DNA of 64,000 nucleotides from Solwaraspora sp. WMMD791 (GTDB lineage: Bacteria > Actinomycetota > Actinomycetes > Mycobacteriales > Micromonosporaceae). Below the pieces are notes generated by a model, which searched no databases, was not told the origin of the DNA, and saw nothing but the letters and a program-made list of their open reading frames with translations. The translations under genes and the position numbers were made by a program. Below are positions 42,101-48,773 of this stretch, in pieces. Location: NCBI RefSeq assembly GCF_029581195.1, contig NZ_CP120737.1, forward strand, positions 6,053,001-6,117,000, in the 5' to 3' direction. The first letter of the stretch is position 1. Every line of letters starts with the position of its first letter.

Positions 42101-42790
42101 GTCGAACCCGCCGTGTACGTCGAAGTGCACCACCTGATACCAGCCGTGGCCGTGCTCGCGGGACGCCACCCGTAGGGCGTCCCGCAACGCTTCCCAGGTG
42201 CCGGGGCGCACCAGGTCGACCCGGACCGGCATCCGGCCCCGGCTGATCGCCTCGACCAGCGGCTGGGAGATGGTCCGGTAGCCGACGTCGCGTGGCCCGA
42301 ATGGTCGCGCCGTCACCACCAGCACGTTGACCGTCGGAGCCGGGTTCGCCGGTTCGTAGCGCAGCGGCGTCGACGCGACCCGGCGCACCAGCGGTATCCG
42401 CAACGCCAGCGGCCGGCCACCGTCCGGGTCGCGCACGGTCTCCCAGTGCAGCCGGTGTAGCGCCGCCGAACCCTGTACGACCAGCCGGCAGCCTTCTAAG
42501 CCGCGATCCCGCAGCCGGCGGTAGCCGTACGCGGCCTCGCCGGTGAACACCTGCCCGAACAGGGTGCGGCCGTATTCCTCGACCAGCCGCGCGGCCCGCA
42601 TTTCCAGATCCTTGTCCAGGAACGGGTAGCGCAGGTGCTCCTCGAAGTACCAGGCAAGGAGCTTTTCGCCGGCGGCGTCGACCGGGCTGGACACCGTCGC
42701 GTCGCCACCACCGTCGTCGCCGAACTCCACCCGTACGGTGAAGGTGCCGTCCGCCGTCGCCGACAGCTCGCGGATGACGATCTCGGTCAC
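39179..42790 (-). CDS. CHAT protease-STAND NTPase-TPR protein (NLR/caspase-like)
   Basis: A 1203-residue protein combining three parts. Residues ~80-395 are a CHAT caspase-like protease with the His in HFDVHG (222-227) and Cys297 in VAVLNACQS. Residues ~420-800 are a STAND NTPase starting FVGRDLDIHALERAL, with P-loop GMAGAGKST (450-458) and Walker B LIILDNAES. Residues ~885-1160 are TPR repeats, five of which (922-1121) are near-identical 40-residue units. This is the design of bacterial NLR-like immune proteins, in which ligand sensing by the repeats triggers oligomerisation and a protease effector. The GTG start overlaps the small upstream gene as GTGA. Confidence 0.88.
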   Translation of the reverse strand: MTEIVIRELSATADGTFTVRVEFGDDGGGDATVSSPVDAAGEKLLAWYFEEHLRYPFLDKDLEMRAARLVEEYGRTLFGQVFTGEAAYGYRRLRDRGLEGCRLVVQGSAALHRLHWETVRDPDGGRPLALRIPLVRRVASTPLRYEPANPAPTVNVLVVTARPFGPRDVGYRTISQPLVEAISRGRMPVRVDLVRPGTWEALRDALRVASREHGHGWYQVVHFDVHGGFDTAAAVAGASAPPAGGYLFDPSAQPGDGRQGFVFFETGTVGQARPVPSTEVAQLLAEHRVAVAVLNACQSAMQSGSEASLAQDLVAAGAPLAVGMAYSVTVSAAARAMPVFYERLAAGDDPVTAAWVARQALHDVKARRAYFEQDLELEDWILPVVFGQRPAGLRLREMTAAEQEDFYRRQAQVSAAPAVEYGFVGRDLDIHALERALLLPDRPNQVLVRGMAGAGKSTLLAHAGWWWQRTGLVDQVFAFSYEHQAWTADQIARYIAQQLFDRVQFAQWDSQSATAKVGQVTTLLRGHRHLIILDNAESITASPAAIPHALPEAERQHLARLLAALRGGRSLVLVGSREAETWLAASAFGGNVYELPGLDPQAASDLLERILNRHGGGHYLTDSADPQQREAVKELSTLLGGFPLPMTVVFPQLANTPPTQILAELRAGGEGADPTSAARRAIEYSHGKLDPALQTSMRLLAPFTASIPTPFLNVYAEALAEQEAVRAAGDIDLPAAVAELSRVGLAGEHPLLGGGWLQVVPILPYFLRNRLRGDPAIENAADQAHYRLYGQLAHELWQMLDGKEPQQRITGRAIVQSEYANLSAALAHGQRTAQTVLTVIRALDEYLDQTQQHDARRRLLDDAIARHPATITTDQKWELINLHNLAGHTALMQRRFDDAENHYAAELRMKKSLGRRKTEAVTYHQLGMIAQEQRRYDEAEQHYRQALNIHLAHNNQHSAAITYHQLGIIAQERRQFDQAEQHYRQSLDIHLAHNNQHSAASTYHQLGIIAQERQRYDQAEQYYQQSLTIELEHNNQLGAALTQGQLGNVALEQRRYDQAEQHYRQALNIFLTHNNKHSAATTYHQLGIIAQEQRRYDQAEQYYQQSLDIKLTHNNQHGAAPTYRQLGLLFGVLERHRESVEALLKAAVSWHASTGVWATNTLDEIRQGRARLASGEFERLVAAIVPEEMRAELVSLLDQPGQE
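39428..40027 (-). repeat. Five 120-bp tandem repeats encoding near-identical TPRs
   Basis: Five consecutive 40-codon units, each starting T-Y-H-Q-L-G (one as T-Q-G-Q-L-G), differ at only a few positions. The strand is strongly T/G-skewed and visibly lower in GC than the flanking gene. High internal conservation suggests recent copy-number change or gene conversion. Confidence 0.92.
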
Positions 42791-43116
42791 GACGACTCTC
42801 GTCGGGAGCGGGCGACGACGATCCGGTCCCCGGCGGCGGTGGTGACCTCGACCACCTCCACCTCGGTCACCTCACGTCGGCGGGCCGACCGGGCGAGCAC
42901 CCGGCGGACCAGGTCGTAGATCACTGCGGCTGCCAGGTTGACCGCCATCGGCACCACGACCAGCTCCGTCAATCCAGGTAGGAAGGTGCCCTCCCGTACC
43001 GGTAGGAGTGTGGCCGGCCCCAGATCGGCGGTATCCGGTTCGGCATCCCACGACGCGGCGAACTGTTCCGGGCTGACCCCGACCGAGGCGTCCACCGCCA
43101 CCATTACGCGACCCAT
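42787..43116 (-). CDS. Small membrane-associated partner of the CHAT-STAND protein
   Basis: A 109-residue protein translated just before the CHAT gene and coupled by a 4-base overlap. It has an N-terminal polar region, one hydrophobic helix (LTELVVVPMAVNLAAAVIYDLV) and a basic then beta-strand tail (VEVVEVTTAAGDRIVVARS). The layout resembles small effector-associated components (EACC-type) that accompany CHAT and STAND proteins in actinomycetes, judged by pattern only. The ATG at 43116 (MGRVMVAVD) is the likely start. Confidence 0.65.
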   Translation of the reverse strand: MGRVMVAVDASVGVSPEQFAASWDAEPDTADLGPATLLPVREGTFLPGLTELVVVPMAVNLAAAVIYDLVRRVLARSARRREVTEVEVVEVTTAAGDRIVVARSRRESS

Positions 43117-43298
43117 TGCACCACTGTGCCAGCAGCAGCCAAGCGTGATCGACCCCGGAGAACCAGAATCAAGATCCACATAGAATCGATCATGAATATT
43201 GGACCGATTGGCTGATCCCGTCCTTACCGGAGCGACGCTGCATACCGATCGTTCGGGTGCTGCCAAGCCAAGCCTCTGCCCGTCTGCGGCAACCGAGG

Positions 43299-43760
43299 CT
43301 ACCGCTCGACGTACGTGGCGAGGTTCGCCAGCGAGGAGGCGAGGCCGGCGGCGTGGTCCACCGCGCTGATGCCGGCGGGTACGTCCTCGGCGCGGATCGC
43401 CACCCGGGTGCCGCCGTCGACGGCGGTCACTTCCCAGGTCATCGTCATCGTGCCGGCGTACGCGGGATCGTCGGCGACGAAGTCGACGGCCTGCACGACC
43501 CGTACGCCGGGGACGAGGTCGACGAAGCGGGCCTCGACGATGTCGGAGTCGGCGGTGGCCTTGCCCGGCGCGGTCGTCGCGTCGACGTAGGTCAGGACCA
43601 GCCGGTACCCGCCGCCGGGCCGGGCGTCGAACCGCTCGAACCGGCCGGTCATCCCCTGCGGCGGCAGCCACGCGGCGAGCGCGTCCGGGTCGACCAGAGC
43701 GGCGTAGACGCGCGCGACCGGGGCGGCCACCACCCGGGCTGCCGAATCGGTACGGGTCAC
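43299..43760 (-). CDS. SRPBCC-family protein (AHSA1-like)
   Basis: A 153-residue protein with the activator-of-Hsp90/START-like fold: VVAAPVARVYAALVDPDALAAWLPP at the N-terminus, a central R-P-G-G-G-Y-R-L motif, and a C-terminal long helix HAAGLASSLANLATYVER. It probably binds a small hydrophobic ligand. The GTG start at 43760 is the first one fitting the fold. It sits between the two NLR-type loci but has no evident functional link to them. Confidence 0.85.
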   Translation of the reverse strand: MTRTDSAARVVAAPVARVYAALVDPDALAAWLPPQGMTGRFERFDARPGGGYRLVLTYVDATTAPGKATADSDIVEARFVDLVPGVRVVQAVDFVADDPAYAGTMTMTWEVTAVDGGTRVAIRAEDVPAGISAVDHAAGLASSLANLATYVER

Positions 43761-43848
43761 AGCGGCCAGCGTAGCGGAGGCGAGGGTTCGCCGATCGGAC
43801 CGCCAGCTCGCCGCCGACTCTGGACGTGACCGGTTTCCGACTCCGTAC

Positions 43849-43876
43849 TTGATGAATGCGACTGACTCCGGATAAT
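43849..43876 (+). promoter_or_regulatory. Sigma-70-type promoter for the effector-NLR operon
   Basis: TTGATG (43849-43854) and GATAAT (43871-43876) are separated by 16 bases, giving a good housekeeping-type promoter about 48 bases before the effector start codon. It lies in a locally AT-richer patch. Confidence 0.5.
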
Positions 43877-43924
43877 CGCCCCTGCGATTGATTCAACTCA
43901 ACCCCTCCGAGACGAGGCAGGGCG

Positions 43925-44323
43925 ATGGATCCGGTGTCGATCGGACTTGCAGTCGCGGCGGTGGCCGGTGCCAGCGCCGCTGAAGGCTTCGCCAACCAGG
44001 TGGGCATCGACGCGTGGCAGGCGGTTCAGCGGATGCTGGGCGCGGTGCGGGCGCGCCTGACACCCGGCGGCGCAGCGGCGCTTGACCGGCTGACTGCGGG
44101 CGACGGCGGAGCTGGCGGCGGCAGCGGGGTCGACGCCGAGGTGATCGCCGGCGAGGTGCACACCACGGTCGTAGCCGACCCGGTGTTTCGCGCGGAGGTG
44201 GCCGACCTGCTGGATCAGGCCGTCGGTAACCAGAAACTGGCCACGGTGATTGCGGTGGCCCAGGACAACGCCAAGCAGATCAACATCGGTGGCGACAATC
44301 ACGGGCCGATGACCTTCAACTGA
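43925..44323 (+). CDS. Bell/HeLo-like cell-death effector with C-terminal amyloid-type motif (candidate)
   Basis: A 132-residue protein. It opens with MDPVSIGLAVAAVAGASAAE, a hydrophobic N-terminal helix like those of Bell/HeLo-type membrane-toxic domains, followed by helices around WQAVQRMLGAVRARL and AEVADLLDQAV. The extreme C-terminus carries QINIGGDNHGP (118-128), nearly the same as QLNIGGNNYGP at residues 24-34 of the next protein. Such a motif shared between an effector tail and an NLR head is the hallmark of bacterial amyloid signalling pairs. The start ATG has GAGGCAGGG upstream; the stop overlaps the NLR start (TGATG). The cell-death role is inferred from this architecture. Confidence 0.72.
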   Translation: MDPVSIGLAVAAVAGASAAEGFANQVGIDAWQAVQRMLGAVRARLTPGGAAALDRLTAGDGGAGGGSGVDAEVIAGEVHTTVVADPVFRAEVADLLDQAVGNQKLATVIAVAQDNAKQINIGGDNHGPMTFN

Positions 44324-46770
44324 TGGGCACCCCTGGGATGGACCGCCAGCCCGAGGGCAGGGTCACCGCAGAGGCGTCCGGCCATGCCGTCCAACTGAAC
44401 ATCGGCGGAAACAATTACGGACCGGTCGCCATCAGGCTGAGAACGCCGAGGCAGGTGCGGCAACTGCCGTTCGCCGCCCCCGATTTCAGTGGCCGTACGG
44501 CGCAGATCGCTACCGTCAACCAGTGGTTGGACATCGGGACCCGGCCGACGGTCGTCAACGTCGCGGGTCTCCCCGGATCGGGAAAATCGGCCCTGGCGAT
44601 CCACCTCGCGCACCAGGTGAGCGACAGATTCCCCGACTGTCAGCTGTACTTCGACTTCAGGTCGACCGATCAGCCGATCCGGGTGGAGGATCTGCTCAGC
44701 GGTGTGCTGGTGCAACTTGGCGTGCAGCCGGCCGAGGTGCCCAGCGGCCTGCTGCTGCGTTCCGCGTACTACCGGTCGGCGCTGGCCGACCGGCGGTCGG
44801 TGATCGTCATCGACAACGCCTCCAGCGCCGCGCAGGTTGAACCGTTGCTGCCCGGAGATTCCGACGCGGTGGTGCTGATCACGAGCTGGATGCCGCTCGC
44901 CGAACTGCCCGGCGTCCGGCTGCTGCCACTGCGGCGGCTGCCCGACGACGAAGCCACGGCGATGCTGGCCGCCGTCGCGATGCGTGAGATCACCGAAGCC
45001 GACCAGGTCGAGGTGCGACGGATCAACGGCTGTGCCGGGAACCTTCCGCTAGCGCTGCGGATCGCCGGCGCCATGCTCAAGGCCCGGCCCCACTGGACCT
45101 GGGGAGATCTGGCCCGCAGACTGGGCGACCCCGGTCCGGGCCGGCTGCGGAGGCTCACCGCCGGTGAGCTTTCCGTGCAGGCGAGCATCGACCTGGCGTA
45201 CCGGGAACTGCCGCCCGCCGTCGCGCGCGGCTACCGGCTGCTCGGCCTCGCGCCGTCGGCGCTGATGAACCCGGACCTGGTCCGAGCGTTGGTCGCTGAC
45301 GATGCCGACCTGGCGGACGAGATCCTCGACCAACTGATCGGGTACGCGTTCCTGCAGCCCGAGACCGACACCGCCGTACGCATGCATGACCTGTTGTGGC
45401 TGCGTGCCCGGCAGTTGGCGGCAGCCGAGGACCAGCGGGACTCGCAGCGCGCAGCCCAGGAGCGGATGGTCGACTGGTCGCTGAACCGGCTCAACACCGA
45501 CTATCTGCCTCAGCTCCAGTTCGAGCTGAACCTGCTGCCCGCACTTGCCAGGAGAACGAGCCTGCGTCATCTACGACCCGCCGACCTGTACGTGGACACC
45601 CCACTGCTGCACGCCGAGCCGGCCAGTGGAGTGAGCCGGCTCGCCGACGTGTTCCCGGCCCGCCGTCGGCTCATGCTGGTCGCGCCCGGCGGCACCGGCA
45701 AGACCACGATGGTGAACCACCTGTGCCACGGCGCGGCGCAGCGGCGGCTAAGCGACCAGCAGGGCCCGCTGCCGATCATGGTCCTGCTGCGCGACTGGCG
45801 CACCGGTGACGACGACGGCGTGTCCGCCCTCATCAGGCGCAGCCTTACCCATCGGTACGGGATCGAGTTGACTCCGGACACGTTGGACGTTGCGCTGCGA
45901 AGTGGGCAGGTCTTTGTGGTGTTGGACGGTCTGGACGAGGTCGTCGACCGGGCCCGTCGTGAGACGGTGGCGTCGGTGCGGCGGTTCGCTGCGGAGAACC
46001 CGCAGGTGCCGATGCTCGTCACCACTCGGCCGTACGCCACGTTGCACGAGGACCTGCCCGGCTTCGACCGGGTGGGCATCAGACCGTGGGACCGGGACCT
46101 GGCGGCGAGCTACCTGGCTTCGTTCGGTAGGACCGGCATCGAGGGCTTTCCCCGGTCCGACAACCCGGCCGTGCTGAGCCCGCTGGGACTGCAGATGGCG
46201 TTGTCGATGTCGGATACCGATCAGCTGGCAGCGGAGGGCTTCACCGGGCTGATGGAGGAGATCGTCAATCAGATGGTGTACCTCCGGGAGTACAGCCGGG
46301 GCACCCTTGAACCCTCCGCCGGTGACCTGCGGGAGGCTCTGGAGCGAGTCGCGTACCGCATGCAGTCCAGTTCAGACGACCGCATCGTGATCAGTGGTGA
46401 CGAGATCGGCGACCTGGCCCGCCGGGTGGTTCACGACCTGCACGGGGCCGGCCACGGTCGACGTACGGAGCTTCTCGCCCACGCGTTGACCTCGCGCGTC
46501 GTCGTGCTGAGAGACGTCGGGCGGGGATGGTTCGCCTTCACCCACACCGCGTTCCGGGAGCACCTCGCCGCCTCCCACCTGGCCAGGATGTCAGGTGATG
46601 CCTTCATCGACGTGGTCAAGGAACGTCTCGCCGACGCGTCCTGGATGGCGGTGTTCTCCGTAGCCGTCGAACTGATCCGACGCCGCAGAAACTCGGTCGA
46701 CGAGATCATCGTGCGGGCACGGGAACGGGGTGACAGCCACGTCGCTGACGCCATCGAGGCGTGGCGCTGA
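44323..46770 (+). CDS. NLR-like double STAND NTPase (NB-ARC then NACHT) with N-terminal amyloid-type motif
   Basis: An 815-residue signalling ATPase. After the motif QLNIGGNNYGP (24-34) comes an NB-ARC module with P-loop AGLPGSGKS (81-89), Walker B SVIVIDNAS, and a winged-helix region (MHDLLWLRARQL). A second, NACHT-type module follows with P-loop APGGTGKTT (454-462) and Walker B VLDGLDEV (533-540), then LVTTRPYAT and a helical C-terminus ending without long repeats. Two complete NTPases in tandem are unusual for an NLR, and no TPR, WD40 or LRR sensor array is seen. It is translationally coupled to the small effector gene. Confidence 0.88.
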   Translation: MGTPGMDRQPEGRVTAEASGHAVQLNIGGNNYGPVAIRLRTPRQVRQLPFAAPDFSGRTAQIATVNQWLDIGTRPTVVNVAGLPGSGKSALAIHLAHQVSDRFPDCQLYFDFRSTDQPIRVEDLLSGVLVQLGVQPAEVPSGLLLRSAYYRSALADRRSVIVIDNASSAAQVEPLLPGDSDAVVLITSWMPLAELPGVRLLPLRRLPDDEATAMLAAVAMREITEADQVEVRRINGCAGNLPLALRIAGAMLKARPHWTWGDLARRLGDPGPGRLRRLTAGELSVQASIDLAYRELPPAVARGYRLLGLAPSALMNPDLVRALVADDADLADEILDQLIGYAFLQPETDTAVRMHDLLWLRARQLAAAEDQRDSQRAAQERMVDWSLNRLNTDYLPQLQFELNLLPALARRTSLRHLRPADLYVDTPLLHAEPASGVSRLADVFPARRRLMLVAPGGTGKTTMVNHLCHGAAQRRLSDQQGPLPIMVLLRDWRTGDDDGVSALIRRSLTHRYGIELTPDTLDVALRSGQVFVVLDGLDEVVDRARRETVASVRRFAAENPQVPMLVTTRPYATLHEDLPGFDRVGIRPWDRDLAASYLASFGRTGIEGFPRSDNPAVLSPLGLQMALSMSDTDQLAAEGFTGLMEEIVNQMVYLREYSRGTLEPSAGDLREALERVAYRMQSSSDDRIVISGDEIGDLARRVVHDLHGAGHGRRTELLAHALTSRVVVLRDVGRGWFAFTHTAFREHLAASHLARMSGDAFIDVVKERLADASWMAVFSVAVELIRRRRNSVDEIIVRARERGDSHVADAIEAWR

Positions 46771-46793
46771 CGGGTAGATGCGGCATTGGAGAG

Positions 46794-46829
46794 TATTCCT
46801 GTGAGGAATGATTATTCCTCACAGGAATA
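46794..46829. repeat. 36-bp double-hairpin repeat, copy 3
   Basis: The most regular copy: ATTCCTGTGAGGAAT, the joint GATT, then ATTCCTCACAGGAAT, making the entire unit a near-perfect palindrome. It lies 23 bases after the NLR stop and 51 bases before the convergent dehydrogenase stop, so it may double as a terminator. Confidence 0.92.
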
Positions 46830-46880
46830 ATGTTGAGCGGCACTACCTGTCGCCGCCCGGCACCGGAGTGCCGGGCCGCG

Positions 46881-47804
46881 TCAGAGGTACGTGACGCCGG
46901 TGAGCCGGGCCGCCGCCGCCCACATCCGGCGACCGTTGCCCGGATCCCGGGCCTGTGCGCTGGCCTGCACCTCGGCGACCCTGCCACGGATCTCCTGGAA
47001 CCCGCCCGGCCCGAAGAACTGCCCACTCCGTACGCCGGGGGCGGTCGCCGCGTACAGCTGGGGTCGGGCCCCGGACTCGACATCGCTGACCAGCAGCGAC
47101 AGCAGCCGGCTGCCGGCCCGCATCAGCCGGCCCCGGTCGGCCATCGCGCGCGGGGTCAGGTTGGTGCGGGTCATGCCGGGGTGGGCGAGCACGCTGACGA
47201 CCGGCGACCCGGCGGCCCGCAGCCGCCGGTCCAGCTCCAGGCCGAGGATCGTGCCGACCAGCTTCGACAGCGCGTACGCCCGGTTGCCGTTGTAGGAACG
47301 CTCCATCATCAGGTCGTCCAGGTCCAGATTGCGCCATTTGTGAACGATCGACGACACACTTACCACCCGGGGCTCCTTTCCTGCGGCCAACCGGTCCAGC
47401 AGCAGCCCGGTCAGCGCGTACGGCCCGAGCGCGTTGGTGCCCACCTGCAGGTCGAACCCGTCCACGGTCAACGGCGGTCGCGGGCCGGTCAGCACCAGTC
47501 CGGCGTTGTTGACCAGCAGGTCGAGCTCGCCGGTGAAGTCGGCGGCGAAGGACCGGATCGAGGCGAGTGACGCCAGGTCCAGTCGACGCACCTCGATGTC
47601 GGCACCCGGCACTTCGCGCCGGATCGCGGCGGCTGCCTCCTCGCCGGCCGCCACGTTACGTACCGCCAGCACGACGGCGGCCCCGTGCCGGGCCAGCTCC
47701 AGCGCGGTGACCCGCCCCACGCCGGAGTTCGCCCCGGTCACCACCGCGCGGCGACCGTGCTGGTCGGGGATCTGCTCTGCGGTCCAGTTCCGTATGTCCT
47801 GCAT
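46881..47804 (-). CDS. Short-chain dehydrogenase/reductase
   Basis: A 307-residue NADP(H)-type SDR of the retinol-dehydrogenase-like kind. The cofactor motif is TGANSGVGR, followed by NNAG, the catalytic Ser in VVSVSSIVHKW and the YxxxK pair in NRAYALSKLVG. The ATG at 47804 is the best start by family alignment (MQDIRNWTAEQIPDQHGR). The gene is divergent from an MmyB-like regulator, a frequent pairing in actinomycetes in which the regulator controls the dehydrogenase gene. Confidence 0.92.
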   Translation of the reverse strand: MQDIRNWTAEQIPDQHGRRAVVTGANSGVGRVTALELARHGAAVVLAVRNVAAGEEAAAAIRREVPGADIEVRRLDLASLASIRSFAADFTGELDLLVNNAGLVLTGPRPPLTVDGFDLQVGTNALGPYALTGLLLDRLAAGKEPRVVSVSSIVHKWRNLDLDDLMMERSYNGNRAYALSKLVGTILGLELDRRLRAAGSPVVSVLAHPGMTRTNLTPRAMADRGRLMRAGSRLLSLLVSDVESGARPQLYAATAPGVRSGQFFGPGGFQEIRGRVAEVQASAQARDPGNGRRMWAAAARLTGVTYL

Positions 47805-47907
47805 GACCGCCGACGCTAGGTAGCCGGACGTGCCGCCGGAGAGACCTGACCAACCTGGGACCACGGGACCTACCCTGCGGGGCACCTCGACCGGCACACT
47901 CGATGGT

Positions 47908-48768
47908 GTGACGAGCACCGTCTACGCCCGCGAGCTGGCCGACTTCCTACGCCAGCGGCGGTCCCGGCTGCGGCCGGAGGAGATCGGCCTGGCGCCTGGC
48001 CCGCGCCGTCGGGTCGCCGGGCTGCGCCGTGAGGAGCTGGCGCTGCTCGCCGGCGTGAGCACCGACTACTACCAACGGCTGGAGCAGGGCCGCGACGTCC
48101 GCCCCTCCGACGACGTACTGACCGGCATCGCCCGCGCCCTCGCGCTCAACGCCGAGGAGACCCGCCACCTGCGGGCCCTGGCCCGCCGGGCACAGCAGCC
48201 GCCGCCACCGCGCCGCCGCGCCCGGGTGACCGTGCCGGAGAGCACCCGCCGGCTGCTGCACAGCCTGCACACCCCGGCCGTGGTGGTCAGCCGCCACCTG
48301 GACCTGCTCGCCTGGAACGCCATGGCCGCCGCCCTTTACCCGGGCATCGGGCCGACCAACGCGCTGATCGACATGTTCGACCACGCGCAGGCACACGGCC
48401 GCTGCCCCGGCTGGCAGGAGACGGTGCTGGACTACCTGGGCTTCCTGCGCGCGGCGGTCGCCGCCGACCCGGAGCACCCGCGTGCCCGGGAGATCGTCGG
48501 CACCCTCAGCATCCGTAGCGACGAGTTCCGCCAGCTCTGGGCCCGCCACGACGTGCGCGAGTCGGTCAGCGGCAGCAAGACGTTCCCGCATCCGCTGGTC
48601 GGCGACCTGCGGCTGGACTGGGACGCCTACACCCCGCCGGGCCGGTCCGGGCCGATCCTGATCGTCTACACGGCCGCGCCGGGCAGCGCCGACGCCGAAC
48701 GGCTGCAACTGCTCGCCACGTTCGCCGCACCGGCCGGGCCGCGTCCCGCCGGGCCGCCGACAGCCTGA
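47908..48768 (+). CDS. Xre-family regulator with MmyB-like ligand-binding domain
   Basis: A 286-residue regulator. The helix-turn-helix GLRREELALLAGVSTDYYQRLEQGRD is the family hallmark, followed by an MmyB-like PAS-type domain (WNAMAAALYPG, then a hydrophobic pocket and the closing FPHPLVGDLRLDWDAY). Members bind fatty acids or similar ligands. The GTG at 47908 is in the right frame directly before TSTVYARELADFLR. There are 103 bases between this start and that of the divergent dehydrogenase. Confidence 0.92.
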   Translation: MTSTVYARELADFLRQRRSRLRPEEIGLAPGPRRRVAGLRREELALLAGVSTDYYQRLEQGRDVRPSDDVLTGIARALALNAEETRHLRALARRAQQPPPPRRRARVTVPESTRRLLHSLHTPAVVVSRHLDLLAWNAMAAALYPGIGPTNALIDMFDHAQAHGRCPGWQETVLDYLGFLRAAVAADPEHPRAREIVGTLSIRSDEFRQLWARHDVRESVSGSKTFPHPLVGDLRLDWDAYTPPGRSGPILIVYTAAPGSADAERLQLLATFAAPAGPRPAGPPTA

Positions 48769-48773
48769 CCGGT

